This document shows positions 23,090 to 34,435 of a stretch of 64,000 bases of DNA, piece by piece. How positions within the stretch are numbered: position 1 is the first letter of the stretch; each line of letters begins with the position of its first letter. Location of the stretch: contig NC_087073.1 of the NCBI RefSeq assembly GCF_026151205.1, forward strand, positions 22,036,270 to 22,100,269, written 5' to 3'. The notes beneath the pieces were generated by a model. That model ran no database searches, had not been told where the DNA came from, and saw only the letters and a list, made by a program, of their open reading frames with translations. Both the position numbers and the translations under genes were made by a program. This DNA comes from Bolinopsis microptera (Eukaryota; Ctenophora; Tentaculata; Lobata; Bolinopsidae).

Positions 23090-23810
23090 AGAACTTATAC
23101 ATTTAATTGATCTGTGATTCAATTATCTTTCTAGACGACCATCTTTTTAAACGGCTGTCATGTTAAATGCATGATACATTTTGTATGGGAGGCGACTTAA
23201 AAACTTGTGAGCATTGATTAAGTGTAGTTATACAGTTATACTTATAGTGTTTTATCTTAATCAACTAGATGAAATACTAGTTGTAGAATATAAGTTTTAC
23301 TATTAGTTTTACAGTTTCATAAAGTGAAAATATGTTTGTTTGGGGACCGGTTTTTGGTACACCGGCCCATGTTTACAAAATCATATGATACATAACAATA
23401 TAAATTTATTTAATATACGTGAATATGAAAATTGAAAATTATGATGTAACCGTAAAAAAAACAAAAACTTTAAAATTAAAACTTGCAAATCATGATTTAT
23501 TAACATAGTGACAAATAATTTGATTTGATACGACAGATGTAATGATCACACAGTTTTATAAGCTACTTGTGTCAGATTACTGATAAGTGGGCAGTGCAGA
23601 GTCGATGGTATAGTACTCTGTATCAGTATAGTGCTCTTGATTGAAGTTAAAACAAATAAGAATAACTGAGCCCATGTCTTATCAGCACCTGCTAGCGCTA
23701 TCAATATGACGCTATCAATATGACAGTGAATGGGCAGTGAAAAATGTGGCATATGGTTGATAGTGACTAGTGTGCTAACCGTCTAGTTTTACTTATTCCT
23801 TAGGTTATTC
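23090..23810. other. Intergenic AT-rich sequence
   Basis: No coding exon, RNA gene or element recognised. Before the Penelope insertion this would have been the upstream flank of the VPS62/aerolysin-type gene. Confidence 0.5.
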
Positions 23811-25527
23811 TCAGTAGTTGATTTGTTGAGTGCCTGATCTTGCTGATTTACGTAGCCCGGGTAAATTATGTAACAGAAAAGGTGGCCATTCTTCATCGTT
23901 TCCTGAGCTTTGTAGTTCTATCATTACACGCTTTGCTGATTTCTTATAAATGCTTATTGAAAAAATGCTAGATGGGAAAGTTATGCGACTAATGTTGTGC
24001 TCGGTAATAGCTAATATAGGACCTTTATACAGAACACTAGCACGTAGATCTGGTTGAGAGTACGTTGTTAGCCAGTTGATATTGTCGTCATAAGACGTGC
24101 CATACTTTGGTATATCGGGAGGAAATAAGTCTTTTATCGACGACGGCAGAAGGTCAGGCATGTAAGTTATCTTGTGCATCAGAGTCAGAGCATTTTTTAT
24201 GATGACCCCGTGTACAGATAATATTTCGTACTCTTTGAACGTAGTTTTAGTATGATCCGGAAGCTTACCGTCCTTGTAATAGTAATTCACGTAGCCCGAC
24301 ATAACTGCTCGTATTCCCTGCTTTTGTTTAGTGAACAGTGATTCAATATGGGATTTTGCAGCAAAGCCCCAAACTAGTGAACAGAAATTTAAGTGAGATT
24401 GTACAAAACTTTGGAAGATCTGTAAGCGTGCTTTGATTGGTAATTTGCGTTTTATTTTGAACATAATACCTATAAACCGTGACATTTTTGTTTTGACGGC
24501 TTGGATGTGGCTGGCCCATTTTAGTTTGTCGTCGACGATAACTCTTAAAAACCTGGCCTCCGTTTTGCGTTCTATAGGAGAGTTGTCGATACTTACGTGT
24601 AGAGAGGATAGATCTACCCGTCTTTTTGAAAATACCATATAGCAAGTCTTCTTCAGATTAAGAGCTAGGCCGTTCGAGTGAACCCATTTTATCAACACGT
24701 CAGTGAGGTGGTTTACTTTGGATATAATGTCTTGTACATTTGATCCGGTGATAATTATATTTGCGTCGTCTGCGTATAATATAAATCTAGCTATGTTACT
24801 GATTCCTGGTAAGTCATTGATATATATATGACAAAGAGCAGGGGGCCTAATATTATTACTAATATGCTCCCTTGTGGACCACCGTATATCATAGATTCTA
24901 ATGATGAATTGGAGCCGTTTAAGGAAACAGATTGACTGCGACCACTGAGGTATGAGTATGACTCGAACCATTTCAACGCAATGCCACGAATACCGTAATG
25001 CTCAAGTTTCCTGAGTAATGTCGCGTGATCTAGGACGTCAAAAGCCTTGCTATAGTCTAAAAGTAATAGAAGTGCTATTTGGTTCTTATTTAGAGAATGC
25101 AGAATAGAGCTCAAAGCTTTAGGGAAAGCTCCCTCTACAAAAGATGTGTTAACTACTGCTGCTAAGGTGCATACAAAATATTGGCATGTACTGGCTATTT
25201 TCAAAGGCTCAATCTTTGAATCGAGAGTTGCCTTATTTTTTAGGCCAATAATAATTCTATGAATCTCGGTGGGCCCAGCAGGTTCGAGGTAGATAGCCGT
25301 TGGACATGACCCGGTCAGATACTCCTGGAACCCCCCAGGATCGAAGATCTGTCGGGAACTGATCTGAGACTTGACGTTGGCTGCGATGCTGGAAAAGTAG
25401 CCATTGAACTTTTCAGCGACTGCCGAGTTAGTAGTCAAGATTGTCCCGTCAGTATCCCGCAATCTGATCTGATCAGATCCCCGTCTTTTTCTGTTTAGCA
25501 GGCCGTTGATTATCTCCCATTGTTTTT
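23811..25527 (-). pseudogene. Broken LINE reverse transcriptase
   Basis: Two overlapping minus-strand frames (24791-25462, then 23811-24971) carry RT motifs in order: [27 protein letters not shown] followed by [15 protein letters not shown] at the catalytic site, and LNLKKTCYMVFS. The C-terminal thumb follows. A frameshift separates the PQG box from YADD. The segment that should precede the DYSKAFD block (NYRPIS-type motifs) is deleted, and no endonuclease is present. The upstream end stops at about 25527 against an unrelated tandem duplication. It resembles Jockey/CR1-type elements. Confidence 0.82.
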
Positions 25528-27164
25528 TGGAACAGTCCTAACAGACAAATTGCCAGCGATCAGGAGTTCGTTACATGTTTTGCTCGAAAAAGAGTTAACA
25601 CAGTAACTTAAAGTCTGGGTAGAAGAGTCAATCATCTTCTTACCTTCGAGAGATGGCGAGTTGGAGGTGTAGGAGTTGTCCCCTTTCCCAGGTGTAGCGC
25701 CGGGAGAAGAGGACGGGTGGCTACGATCCAGGTAGCGTACTCTAGTGCGAAAAAATATCCTGACTTTTTTCCAAGTTCAGGTCACATCCTATCCTTCTTA
25801 TGGACCATTAAGTGATTCGTCGGGTCGGTTCACGTCACCTATATCGAAGTGATCTTGCGAATACGATTCGTCGGTTCACATCACGTGTTTCGAAGTGATC
25901 CACTGATCATAATTCCTTCGGGTCAGTTCAAGCCACGTATGAAGTGTGTGATCCACTGGGTAACTCGTAAGCAGCATATGATCCTCATTCCTATCACACG
26001 CATCGTATGAAGGTATATCTCCGATTGGGATAACAAGTTCATATGCTTGGGCCATATATAAGGTCACGATGATTCTACCAAAGCATCGAACAGCCTCGGA
26101 GATGGATTCCTATGCTGACTACTACGTGGACCGATTACGACCATCGCTTGAACGCTGTGATTGATAGCTACGATGATTATGACAGAATGGATTATTTGAA
26201 GTGTGTTGGAACAATGATTTTGAATTGAATACTGTGATTGTAATCTTTGATTTTATATTTAACCCCATTACTCACGACTACACTCTTGTCATTAAAACCT
26301 AAAAATGGAAAGTCAAATTTGTATCGAATGTGTAAAGTGTTTTGTCGGCTGTCGCACTTTAGTTTTTTGGAACAGTCCTAACAGACAAATTGCCAGCGAT
26401 CAGGAGTTCGTTACATGTTTTGCTCGAAAAAGAGTTAACACAGTAACTTAAAGTCTGGGTAGAAGAGTCAATCATCTTCTTACCTTCGAGAGATGGCGAG
26501 TTGGAGGTGTAGGAGTTGTCCCCTTTCCCAGGTGTAGCGCCGGGAGAAGAGGACGGGTGGCTACGATCCAGGTAGCGTACTCTAGTGCGAAAAAATATCC
26601 TGACTTTTTTCCAAGTTCAGGTCACATCCTCCTCACGTCACCTATATCGAAGTGATCTTGCGAATACGATTCGTCGGTTCACATCACGTGTTTCGAAGTG
26701 ATCCACTGATCATAATTCCTTCGGGTCAGTTCAAGCCACGTATGAAGTGTGTGATCCACTGGGTAACTCGTAAGCAGCATATGATCCTCATTCCTATCAC
26801 ACGCATCGTATGAAGGTATATCTCCGATTGGGATAACAAGTTCATATGCTTGGGCCATATAAAAGGTCACGATGATTCTACCAAAGCATCGAACAGCCTC
26901 GGAGATGGATTCCTATGCTGACTACTACGTTTTTTACGACCATCGCTTGAACGCTGTGATTGATAGCTACGATGATTATGACAGAATGGATTATTTGAAG
27001 TGTGTTGGAACAATGATTTTGAATTGAATACTGTGATTGTAATCTTTGATTTTATATTTAACCCCATTACTCACGACTACACTCTTGTCATTAAAACCTA
27101 AAAATGGAAAGTCAAATTTGTATCGAATGTGTAAAGTGTTTTGTCGGCTGTCGCACTTTAGTTC
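25522..27164. repeat. Two-copy tandem duplication of about 0.8 kb
   Basis: 25522-26361 and 26362-27164 are almost identical, starting TTTTTTGGAACAGTCC and ending GTCGCACTTTAG. Copy 2 lacks about 37 bp after CACATCCT and has TTTTTT where copy 1 has GGACCGATT. A 63-codon minus-strand ORF is kept in both, but this is expected for a young duplication and I see no domain in it. Copy 1 begins inside the truncated LINE, so a LINE edge marks the breakpoint. Confidence 0.9.
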
Positions 27165-27350
27165 GTGTCGCACTACAGTCCAGGTAGCGCACTGTAGTGC
27201 GACAGTGTCGGCCTTCAAAATTCTCTGTCGCACTAGTGTACATGTCGCACTACAGTCCAGGTAGCGTACTCTAGTGCAACAGTGTCGATCTTGGAGGTTT
27301 CGCACTAGGGTACGTGTCGCACTAGAGTACGTGTCGCACTACAGTACGTG
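27165..27350. repeat. Short repeats of GTCGCACTACAGT / AGTGCGAC
   Basis: Several imperfect direct and inverted copies of GTCGCACTA-GTAC and CCAGGTAGCGTACTCTAGTG. Related strings occur in each copy of the preceding duplication, near 25728 and 26570. Confidence 0.7.
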
Positions 27351-29573
27351 AACCCCCATGAAGTGAGGGATATATTGTGAAGCTGCACCAAGGCGAACCA
27401 AGGCGAACAATCGATTCGAAATTCGCATTTGAATTTTGAACCAGTCAAAAAAAGTTCAAGTTGTATATTATTATGATCTTTTACGGTTTTTGCGGAAAAT
27501 CGTGTTAAAGTTGATGCCGTGGTGTCAGTAAAATCAAAAATGGTATGGATATATATCGTCTCGCTTTATATATAGTAAGATTGGTAGTAAATAACGAATA
27601 ATGGAGTAGTTCAACGAAAATATTGTCACTAACAACAAACCTGCTCACGGGCAAAACCGTTCCAAAAGATAGGTTTATAAAGGTTATATAAGGTCCCCGT
27701 TATTAATAAGGTCCCCTTTTATCAGCAATCAAGTTAAATTTTTAGATCTAATTAGTGATCCCCTTATCAAAATCTTCGTTTAAAAAATTTACCAAGTTCT
27801 CTAGATTACATACATGCTAGTAAAGGGACCAATCAAAACCTGCTCTAGGGCAAATTTGTTCCTAGAGCAGGAAACTTTTATACGTTTATCAGCAATCAGG
27901 TTTCAATTTTTAAATCCAATTAGTGCCTTAATCACAATCTTTAAAAAATTTACCAAGTTCTCTAGATTAAATACATACTAGTGAAGGGACTAATTAGATT
28001 AAACAATTTACCCTTTGTCGCTGATAAAAATTCAAATTTCTTACAAAAAGCGTTACGTCATTGCAACTTGCCGTCTATCACAAAAAATTATATAATATTC
28101 TAAAAACGCAAGGGCCACCTGGTTCCGTTTATTTAATTACGTACAGCTACTAAGCTATAAGCGTTCATCTTAAAGAGATAATGAAGTGTAACTGTAAATT
28201 TGCGAATTCTTCAAAAATACTCGAAACTTGGGTAGTGAGCTAGGCTGTGTAATTCTGCCGCTTCACAAGCTGAGATAATGTGATATGGGGCATATCAATA
28301 ACATTTTTCCAAGTTGCGGCTATAGGTGACAGGATAGCATATACGACATGTGTAAAACACCTGATTTTAATCGTCCATAACAAGTTTTTTTGTTGGTTTT
28401 TTTAAACCGACAACTACAAGATTACCATCAGGTATAAACCATTATATTTCACATATCTTCCTAAATTTGGTTTACAGCGATTAATATAGTTCCTACAAGC
28501 AATTTAAGACAGCTCACTTCATGGAATTTGAATGTAGCACGATCAGTGTTCAATTCTTTTACTTTCGTTCTGTACGGTCTTTGTATTCTAAAGCTTGCGA
28601 ATGTGTGCTTTCTTGAATAACAATTTAATACTTTCAACACTACTATATAACAAATATTTTGAGATCATGAGTACGATGTAGTTACATTGAAACGTCGAGT
28701 AAACTCCTTTTCCCTAATAAGAGCATTTTTACTTGTCGCAGTAACCGGGATAAATATAATTTTACACAGAATACATTACAACAATGCGACTCATAAACAA
28801 TACTCCAATCCGGATTTTACAATAAAGCTAAACTAATATATTTAGTAATGTAATTGCAAAGCTTGAGCTTATACTTTACTCTGAAAACACGTGCCGCAGT
28901 CGACAACAAACGCGAAAATTTGTAACAGCTCTGACTTAGTTATTAATTCTTTACTTGGAAGATAAGACTTTTATCTACGGCCGGGTACGGACTACAGATA
29001 CATATGTTAGGTTATGAATCATACTGAATAATTATTTAGTAATTTTATCGATAAATAATCGTGCACAGGAGGGCCAAAGTACAAAGAAACTGCTGCTAAC
29101 TGCTGCTAACTGCCATGATTAATGAATTGGACGTGGATTCATCGTCGAAAAAGAATCACAGATCGCGACAAACAAGAAACAAAATATAAGAGTTCGACAA
29201 TTTGGAATAGTGTTTGATACAACAGATATCGATGAGTACTCATTATATAAATATGTCAAGCAAAGATCGAGTGTACAACTACATCGTTTCTCAATTCCTT
29301 ATGATCTTTATTATTTTTATTATCTCGGCCATGCCTAAATTGGCTCGTCCAATCCCCTTGACTATAGTGGTGATACTGATACAACATAGTTTGATCACAC
29401 AGGTTTTGATATACCTAAAATAAATTTACCAAAATTTAATACATTTACCAAAACTTAAAATCTACAGTTCATGCTTTTAAAAATATAGAAATTTAAAATA
29501 ATCTTGATCCAATGACAAGAAAGCTCCACAGATGAAATTTTTTTTTGTTAACTTAAGGCAGTGAACTAGGTAG
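27351..29573. other. Gene-poor region with a diverged 110-bp direct repeat
   Basis: 27720-27835 and 27890-27990 are diverged direct copies sharing ATCAGCAATCA and AATTTACCAAGTTCTCTAGA. No credible coding exon or RNA gene seen. Confidence 0.55.
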
Positions 29574-31343
29574 TTACACTCGAACTCGTTTCATGCTTGT
29601 AAATTCTCCCTTACCATCGGCAAAACATGCCTCAAACGCATCTTCAATCTCCGTTTTCTGCCCGATAAAATTGGCAAAGTTCTTTCTCACATTTTCAACG
29701 CAATCCGGGAGGTCGCCGTCTACTCTGCACGCTTCTTTAGTGAACTGTCCTGTTAGTGACCAGAAGTGAGCTGCTCCGAAGGAAACTTGTTTCATTGCAA
29801 TGAAGGATTCCACTATTTTGCTGTTCCCGTCCGGACACATCATGTGTATTTTGACCGCTACATTGGACTGGTCAATCTCATACCTGTCCACAATACCGAA
29901 GACGATCCCTGCACCCGGCACTGCAAATTGCGTCACCTGCTTGTGTTCTTTTTCGCTAACATTTGTGGTTTCTGTTGTTTTAGAGCTGCCCATAGTTACA
30001 GATCCACCTGCTCCCATGGACACACCCGCTGAGAAAGATGATCCAGTTCCCATAAATCCTACACTAACCTCAACTGATGCAGATACGCCTACGTTCCAGT
30101 TCTTTTCGTTTTCCTTCGAAATTTCGAGACTTACTGATTCCTCTACAGAATTCGTCTGCGTGATTTCGATCTCGTGTTCGGCTGGTCCGTAACAGGATCC
30201 ACTGGATTGAGAGCCGATAATTTCAGTTCCAGTGTACTTAGGCTCTAATTCTCCTTCTTTGTCCAATACCTCGACTCTTTGGAGTGCGCACTTTTCTTTT
30301 CCTGTATATGTTGCACAGATTGGTCTCAGAGAACTTGGCTTTAAACGTAAGCTTTCGACCGTTTCCCCTTCTTTTATTACTATTCTGTCCATCATATAGT
30401 TATTATTTTGATACAATTCCCAGTCTCCTTTGTCTGCGATTGCAGAAGTTATCTTTTTGGCCCAATCTCCTAAGTCTGCTTGTGGGGTCAGGTACATTTG
30501 TGTCTCACCCTGAAGATGAGTACCTGAGTAGACGCGCAATTTGGCTGTCGTTTGGTCGGAGATGTAGCGGCAATTAGCAGGCCTGGCTGAGGAATAAGTG
30601 TTGTCCATTTTAGCGTTCAACGTCACACCCTCCTGCACAAAGAACATTACGCCCGTGTATGTTGTCTCCGAGTAAATTTCCCAATCTCCAGTCACTGCCG
30701 TCACGCTGCCCGTTTTATCGTTGAAATTTATATCACCAAAGTTTGGAGTTGCGCCATTAACATTAACTGCCGTTCCTTCTTGGTTAGCGTTGTCGTAGAG
30801 GATTAGCTTGGGTAAGGATGGTCTTTCAGCAGATCCTGAACATGACTTAGCGAACTTAAGCTCGGCATCTCCTGGTCGCAACTTGATACTATCTATACCG
30901 CTCAAAAAGCCGGCTTTGTCTCTCGTTAGCTCATTGTAGGGGATGGAGATGAAAACCTTTCCTTGACACATGATGACCAACTCAGCGTCCCAGAACTCAA
31001 ATGTGTAGACCCTCTTGTTGTCTCCGTCTCCACCAGGGTAACTTATTTTCAGCCACTGGTAATCATACCAACTCTTCTTTCCTCGTTTGAAGACGTCGTT
31101 GTTGACGGCCAAGCTTCCACCTTCCCACTGAGGTTGTAAAGCAAATAGAAGTACATCCTTGCCTCCTTTCAGAAATGACACGTCGCCATTATACACGTCA
31201 AAGCCAGATCCTACTACTTTCAAATCGCAGGATGTTTTAAAGGGAACCACAACCCCTTCCACTGCTTTTGATAGTGTTTCATCAGCAGCAAGGACTCCTA
31301 CTGCAAAGAGAGCAACAAAAGCTGTTGTAGCAGTTCCAAACAT
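29574..31343 (-). CDS. Galectin-like / beta-gamma-crystallin / aerolysin-type protein
   Basis: An uninterrupted 589-residue frame. A signal peptide (residues 1-19, ending VGVLAAD) predicts secretion. Residues 25-160 resemble a galectin-type carbohydrate-binding sandwich (FALQPQWEGGSLAVNN, ELVIMCQGKVFISIPY, SIKLRPGDAEL). Residues 175-350 hold two beta-gamma-crystallin Greek-key modules (LILYDNANQEGTA, GDWEIYSETTYTGVMFFVQE, then a second pair). From about residue 385 there is an aerolysin-like region, with alternating Ser/Val strands and a Gly-rich segment (SVGFMGTGSSFSAGVSMGAG) suited to a membrane hairpin. Crystallin-aerolysin fusions are known beta-pore formers; the galectin-like module may give sugar targeting. 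The gene is a tandem paralogue of 32022-33368, which lacks that module. Confidence 0.88.
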   Translation of the reverse strand: MFGTATTAFVALFAVGVLAADETLSKAVEGVVVPFKTSCDLKVVGSGFDVYNGDVSFLKGGKDVLLFALQPQWEGGSLAVNNDVFKRGKKSWYDYQWLKISYPGGDGDNKRVYTFEFWDAELVIMCQGKVFISIPYNELTRDKAGFLSGIDSIKLRPGDAELKFAKSCSGSAERPSLPKLILYDNANQEGTAVNVNGATPNFGDINFNDKTGSVTAVTGDWEIYSETTYTGVMFFVQEGVTLNAKMDNTYSSARPANCRYISDQTTAKLRVYSGTHLQGETQMYLTPQADLGDWAKKITSAIADKGDWELYQNNNYMMDRIVIKEGETVESLRLKPSSLRPICATYTGKEKCALQRVEVLDKEGELEPKYTGTEIIGSQSSGSCYGPAEHEIEITQTNSVEESVSLEISKENEKNWNVGVSASVEVSVGFMGTGSSFSAGVSMGAGGSVTMGSSKTTETTNVSEKEHKQVTQFAVPGAGIVFGIVDRYEIDQSNVAVKIHMMCPDGNSKIVESFIAMKQVSFGAAHFWSLTGQFTKEACRVDGDLPDCVENVRKNFANFIGQKTEIEDAFEACFADGKGEFTSMKRVRV

Positions 31344-31400
31344 GACTAAAGAGTTTTATTGTGAGGCTACCAGCTAATATAAAATAACTTTCTTTTGGAA
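31344..31400 (-). promoter_or_regulatory. Core promoter / leader of the 29574-31343 gene
   Basis: Read on the minus strand, TTTTATATTAGCTGG lies about 45 bp before the ATG. The leader CACAATAAAACTCTTTAGTC runs directly into ATGTTTGGAAC. The paralogue has the matching TTATATTGACTGG and CACAATAAAACTCATTAGAC. Conservation in both copies supports a real TATA-type promoter and short 5' UTR. Confidence 0.6.
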
Positions 31401-31448
31401 ATTAGCAAAGTTAAGCCGTAACTTAGCACAAGAAAACAGCGGTTAATG

Positions 31449-31700
31449 AATAAGGCTTCACTCGTCCTATAAAAAACTTCCAACATCAAAAAGCTAACTG
31501 GATTGAACTATAAACAACTATTGTCCTTCAAGTGTTGGTATTGTAGGAATGTTCAACGAGTGTTTGTCTATTATAGTAAGACTGCTGTCCCTTAATTCCT
31601 CAAGAATAGTTCATTCATTCAAATTTCTGATTGTTTCTGATAGACTCAGTGAAGACAGATTCTAATGGAAATAAATGGCTGAATAACGTATAGACATTTC
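31449..31700. repeat. Duplicated upstream region, copy 1
   Basis: About 250 bp, including CAAGTGTTGGTATTGTAGGA and GACTGCTGTCCCTTAATTCC. It is repeated at 33617-33890 upstream of the second paralogue at high identity, so the tandem duplication included distal promoter sequence. Confidence 0.85.
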
Positions 31701-32021
31701 TACGTCATACTCATATTCTCAAATTATTTTTTATATAGTAGTGTTGAAACACTTGAAAGTATTAAGAATATAGTCCTCAAGAATAATTATGTTCGTGAAA
31801 AATTTGGTCCGTGAAAACCTTGCCCGCGACAATTAAATGTCCGATAAGGTAATACTTCAATAGACATTAGGCAATACAGCTTTTACTACCTAAAATAATT
31901 TCATCAAAACTGAAAATCTAAAGTTCATGTTCAAAAAGTATATACATTTAAAATAGTTTTGATCAAATGACAAACAAAAGCTCCACGTATGAAAAACCCC
32001 TGGTCAACCCAAGTGAACTAA

Positions 32022-33368
32022 TTAGTCCCGATCAACTTGTTGCAAACGTGTAAATGACCCTTTACCATAAGTGAAACAGGCTTCAAATGCAGCTTCAATC
32101 TCCGCTTTTTGTCCAAGAAAACTTGCAAAGTTCTTTCTCACATTTTCAACGCAATCTGGGAGGTCCCTGTCTGCTTTGCACGCTTCTTTAGTGAACTCTC
32201 CTGTTAGTGACCAGAAGTGAGCTGCTCCGAAGGAAACTTGTTTCATTGCAATGGAGGAGTGCAGTTTTTTGCTTTTTCCGTCCGGACATGTCATGTGTAT
32301 CTTGACCGGTACATCGGCCTTGTCTACCTCAAACCTGTCCACAATTCCGAAGAGGATCCCTGCGCCCGGCACTGCAAATTGCACCACCTGTGTATGTTCG
32401 TTCGCTTTAATATTTGTTGTTTCTGTGGTTTTGGAGGTGCCCATAGTTATCGCCCCACCACCTCCCATTTCCACACCCGCTGAGAAAGACGCCCCAGTTC
32501 CTAGGAATCCTACATCAACGGTCACTGACGCAGATACTGTTACGTCCCAGTTCTTTTCGTTTTCTTTAGAAATTGTGAGGCTTACTTTTTCTTCCACAGC
32601 ATTTAGTTGCGTGAGTTCGATCTCGTGTTCGGCTGGTCCGTAACAGGATCCACTGGATTGAGAGCCGATGATTTCGGTTCCTGTGTACCTGGGCTCTAAT
32701 TCTCCTTTCTTGTCCAATACTTCGATTTTTTTCAGTGTGCACTTTGCTTTTCCTTTGTATGTCTCACAAATTGGTCTCAGAGATTTAGCTGTTGCATCGA
32801 ATTTACCAAGGTGCTCAATTGTTTCTCCTTCTTTTATCACTAATCTGTCGCCCTGATAATTTGCCATATCATACATCTCCCAGTCTCCTTTGTCGGCAAC
32901 CACAGAAGTTATCTTATCTTTCAAATCTCCCAAATCTTTCTGCGGGGTCAGGAACTCTGTCGTCTCACCCTGAAGATGGGAACTTGTCCAGACACGTAAT
33001 TTGGCTGTCGTAGGATCGGAGATGTAACGGCAGCTTGCTGGTCTGCCCGAGGAGTAAGCGTTGGCCTCTCTTGCGTTTAACTTCTGACCTTCCTCCACAT
33101 AGAACCTATCCATTCTGTAATCCTTTTCGGTATAAAGTTCCCAATTTCCAGTGACTGCCCAAATGCTTTCGGTTCTCTTACTGAAATTTATATCACTAGA
33201 TACGTAGTCTGAAGGTAGTTTATCAAAACTTGGTGTTGGACCAGTGAGGGTCATGGCTGTTCCGACTTGGTTCGACTTATCGTACATAATTAGCTTTGGT
33301 GCCCCATCTGCGGCAAAAATTCCTACTGCGAAGAGAGCAAGCAAATTTGTTGTACCAGTTCCAAACAT
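32022..33368 (-). CDS. Beta-gamma-crystallin / aerolysin-type protein
   Basis: An uninterrupted 448-residue frame with a signal peptide ending at VGIFAADG. Two Greek-key crystallin modules start directly after it (LIMYDKSNQVGTAMTL, GNWELYTEKDYRMDRFYVEE; then LRVWTSSHLQGET, GDWEMYDMANYQGDRLVIKE). From about residue 245 the aerolysin-like region contains GSQSSGSCYGPAEHEIELTQ and a Gly-rich strand segment. The C-terminal third is very close to the 29574-31343 protein (for example AMKQVSFGAAHFWSLTG is identical). The galectin-like domain of that paralogue is absent. Expected to be secreted and to form or assist beta-barrel pores by family analogy. Confidence 0.88.
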   Translation of the reverse strand: MFGTGTTNLLALFAVGIFAADGAPKLIMYDKSNQVGTAMTLTGPTPSFDKLPSDYVSSDINFSKRTESIWAVTGNWELYTEKDYRMDRFYVEEGQKLNAREANAYSSGRPASCRYISDPTTAKLRVWTSSHLQGETTEFLTPQKDLGDLKDKITSVVADKGDWEMYDMANYQGDRLVIKEGETIEHLGKFDATAKSLRPICETYKGKAKCTLKKIEVLDKKGELEPRYTGTEIIGSQSSGSCYGPAEHEIELTQLNAVEEKVSLTISKENEKNWDVTVSASVTVDVGFLGTGASFSAGVEMGGGGAITMGTSKTTETTNIKANEHTQVVQFAVPGAGILFGIVDRFEVDKADVPVKIHMTCPDGKSKKLHSSIAMKQVSFGAAHFWSLTGEFTKEACKADRDLPDCVENVRKNFASFLGQKAEIEAAFEACFTYGKGSFTRLQQVDRD

Positions 33369-33420
33369 GTCTAATGAGTTTTATTGTGAACAATCGAGCA
33401 ACCAGTCAATATAACAACAG
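33369..33420 (-). promoter_or_regulatory. Core promoter / leader of the 32022-33368 gene
   Basis: On the minus strand TTATATTGACTGG and the leader CACAATAAAACTCATTAGAC precede ATGTTTGGAAC, matching the paralogue block at 31344-31400. Confidence 0.6.
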
Positions 33421-33616
33421 TGTGTGTTGCAAAATGCAAACATACGGCAATTTTCCTCTCTTTTATATAAATGAATCTACGCACAATTTTAAAGGTTTGG
33501 TTAATTAATAAAGATGATACTCTACTGCAGGTAATGTGACCCGGCAACATATGTCAGCTGTCATTAAATCCCTGTGAAATTGCAAAAGATCAGTTTATAA
33601 GGAGTTTAAGTTAAAC

Positions 33617-33890
33617 CTAATGATGCTTCACTTGTCCTATAAAAAACTTACAACATCAAAAACATTATCAAGATGAGCTAACTGAATTGAACTATGAACA
33701 ACTATCCTCCTTCAAGTGTTGGTATTGTAGGAATGTACAACAATGAGTGTTTGTCTATTATAGTAAGACTGCTGTCCCTTAATTCCTCAAGAATAGTTCT
33801 TTCATTCAAATTTCTGGTTGTTTCTGATAGACTCAGTGAAGACAGATTCTAATGGAAATAAATGGCTGAATAACGTATCGACATTTCTAT
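33617..33890. repeat. Duplicated upstream region, copy 2
   Basis: Direct counterpart of 31449-31700, with a small insertion (ACATTATCAAGATG) relative to it. It ends GGCTGAATAACGTATCGACA. Confidence 0.85.
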
Positions 33891-34425
33891 TAATTCCTGA
33901 GTCAGTGGCGAGTGTTGAGACATAAATTCAAAATGCGCATGGTTACCTGCTCCTGAATTACTGATTGGGTGCCATCTTAGTTCTGTTTGGGAGATATCTA
34001 ATCTCAGTAATGGGATCAGACATTTTTCAATTTTAGGGCAGAACTTGAAAAGATCTTTAATTGACTGAGGGACATCAAATTTAAGGATTTTGAATAGTTC
34101 CATAAATGTATGATACATGTGCAGATTCTCCGGATCCGAATTTTCTGCTCAGCAGTGAACAGCAGTTCAGTGTGTCCAAGACAGTAGTTAGTTGAAGTTC
34201 TTGCTAGCCATAATATGTTAATTTTAAGTTCTCGAACGTGCACATGTTAAATAATATTCTTTATGATCAAAATTGGGGATGGTTCCAAATAGCAGTCTTA
34301 TACATCGCTTTGCAATTGCACAAATTTTATTCAGCCTGTGTTTTAGGATTCCACCCCATAAACTTTTACAATAGCTAGTACAAGCTAAGCGTAAAGACAA
34401 GGTGCCGTTCGATTTTGTGTATAGT
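33880..34425 (-). pseudogene. Possible LINE RT C-terminal remnant
   Basis: Interrupted minus-strand frames include HTELLFTAEQKIRIRRICTC and, upstream, GVES and LEPSPILIIKNI-like strings. These resemble the region after the catalytic core of non-LTR RTs. Stops and frameshifts are frequent. Assignment is tentative. Confidence 0.35.
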
Positions 34426-34435
34426 GATAGCTAGA

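Noticed and set aside
25876..26870. 63-codon ORF kept in both copies of the 0.8-kb duplication
   Set aside because: Retention is expected for a very young duplication. There is no domain, leader or promoter, and the ORF sits beside LINE debris.
29766..30577. Plus-strand ORFs opposite the crystallin/aerolysin-type genes
   Set aside because: Antisense shadows of well-supported coding frames.
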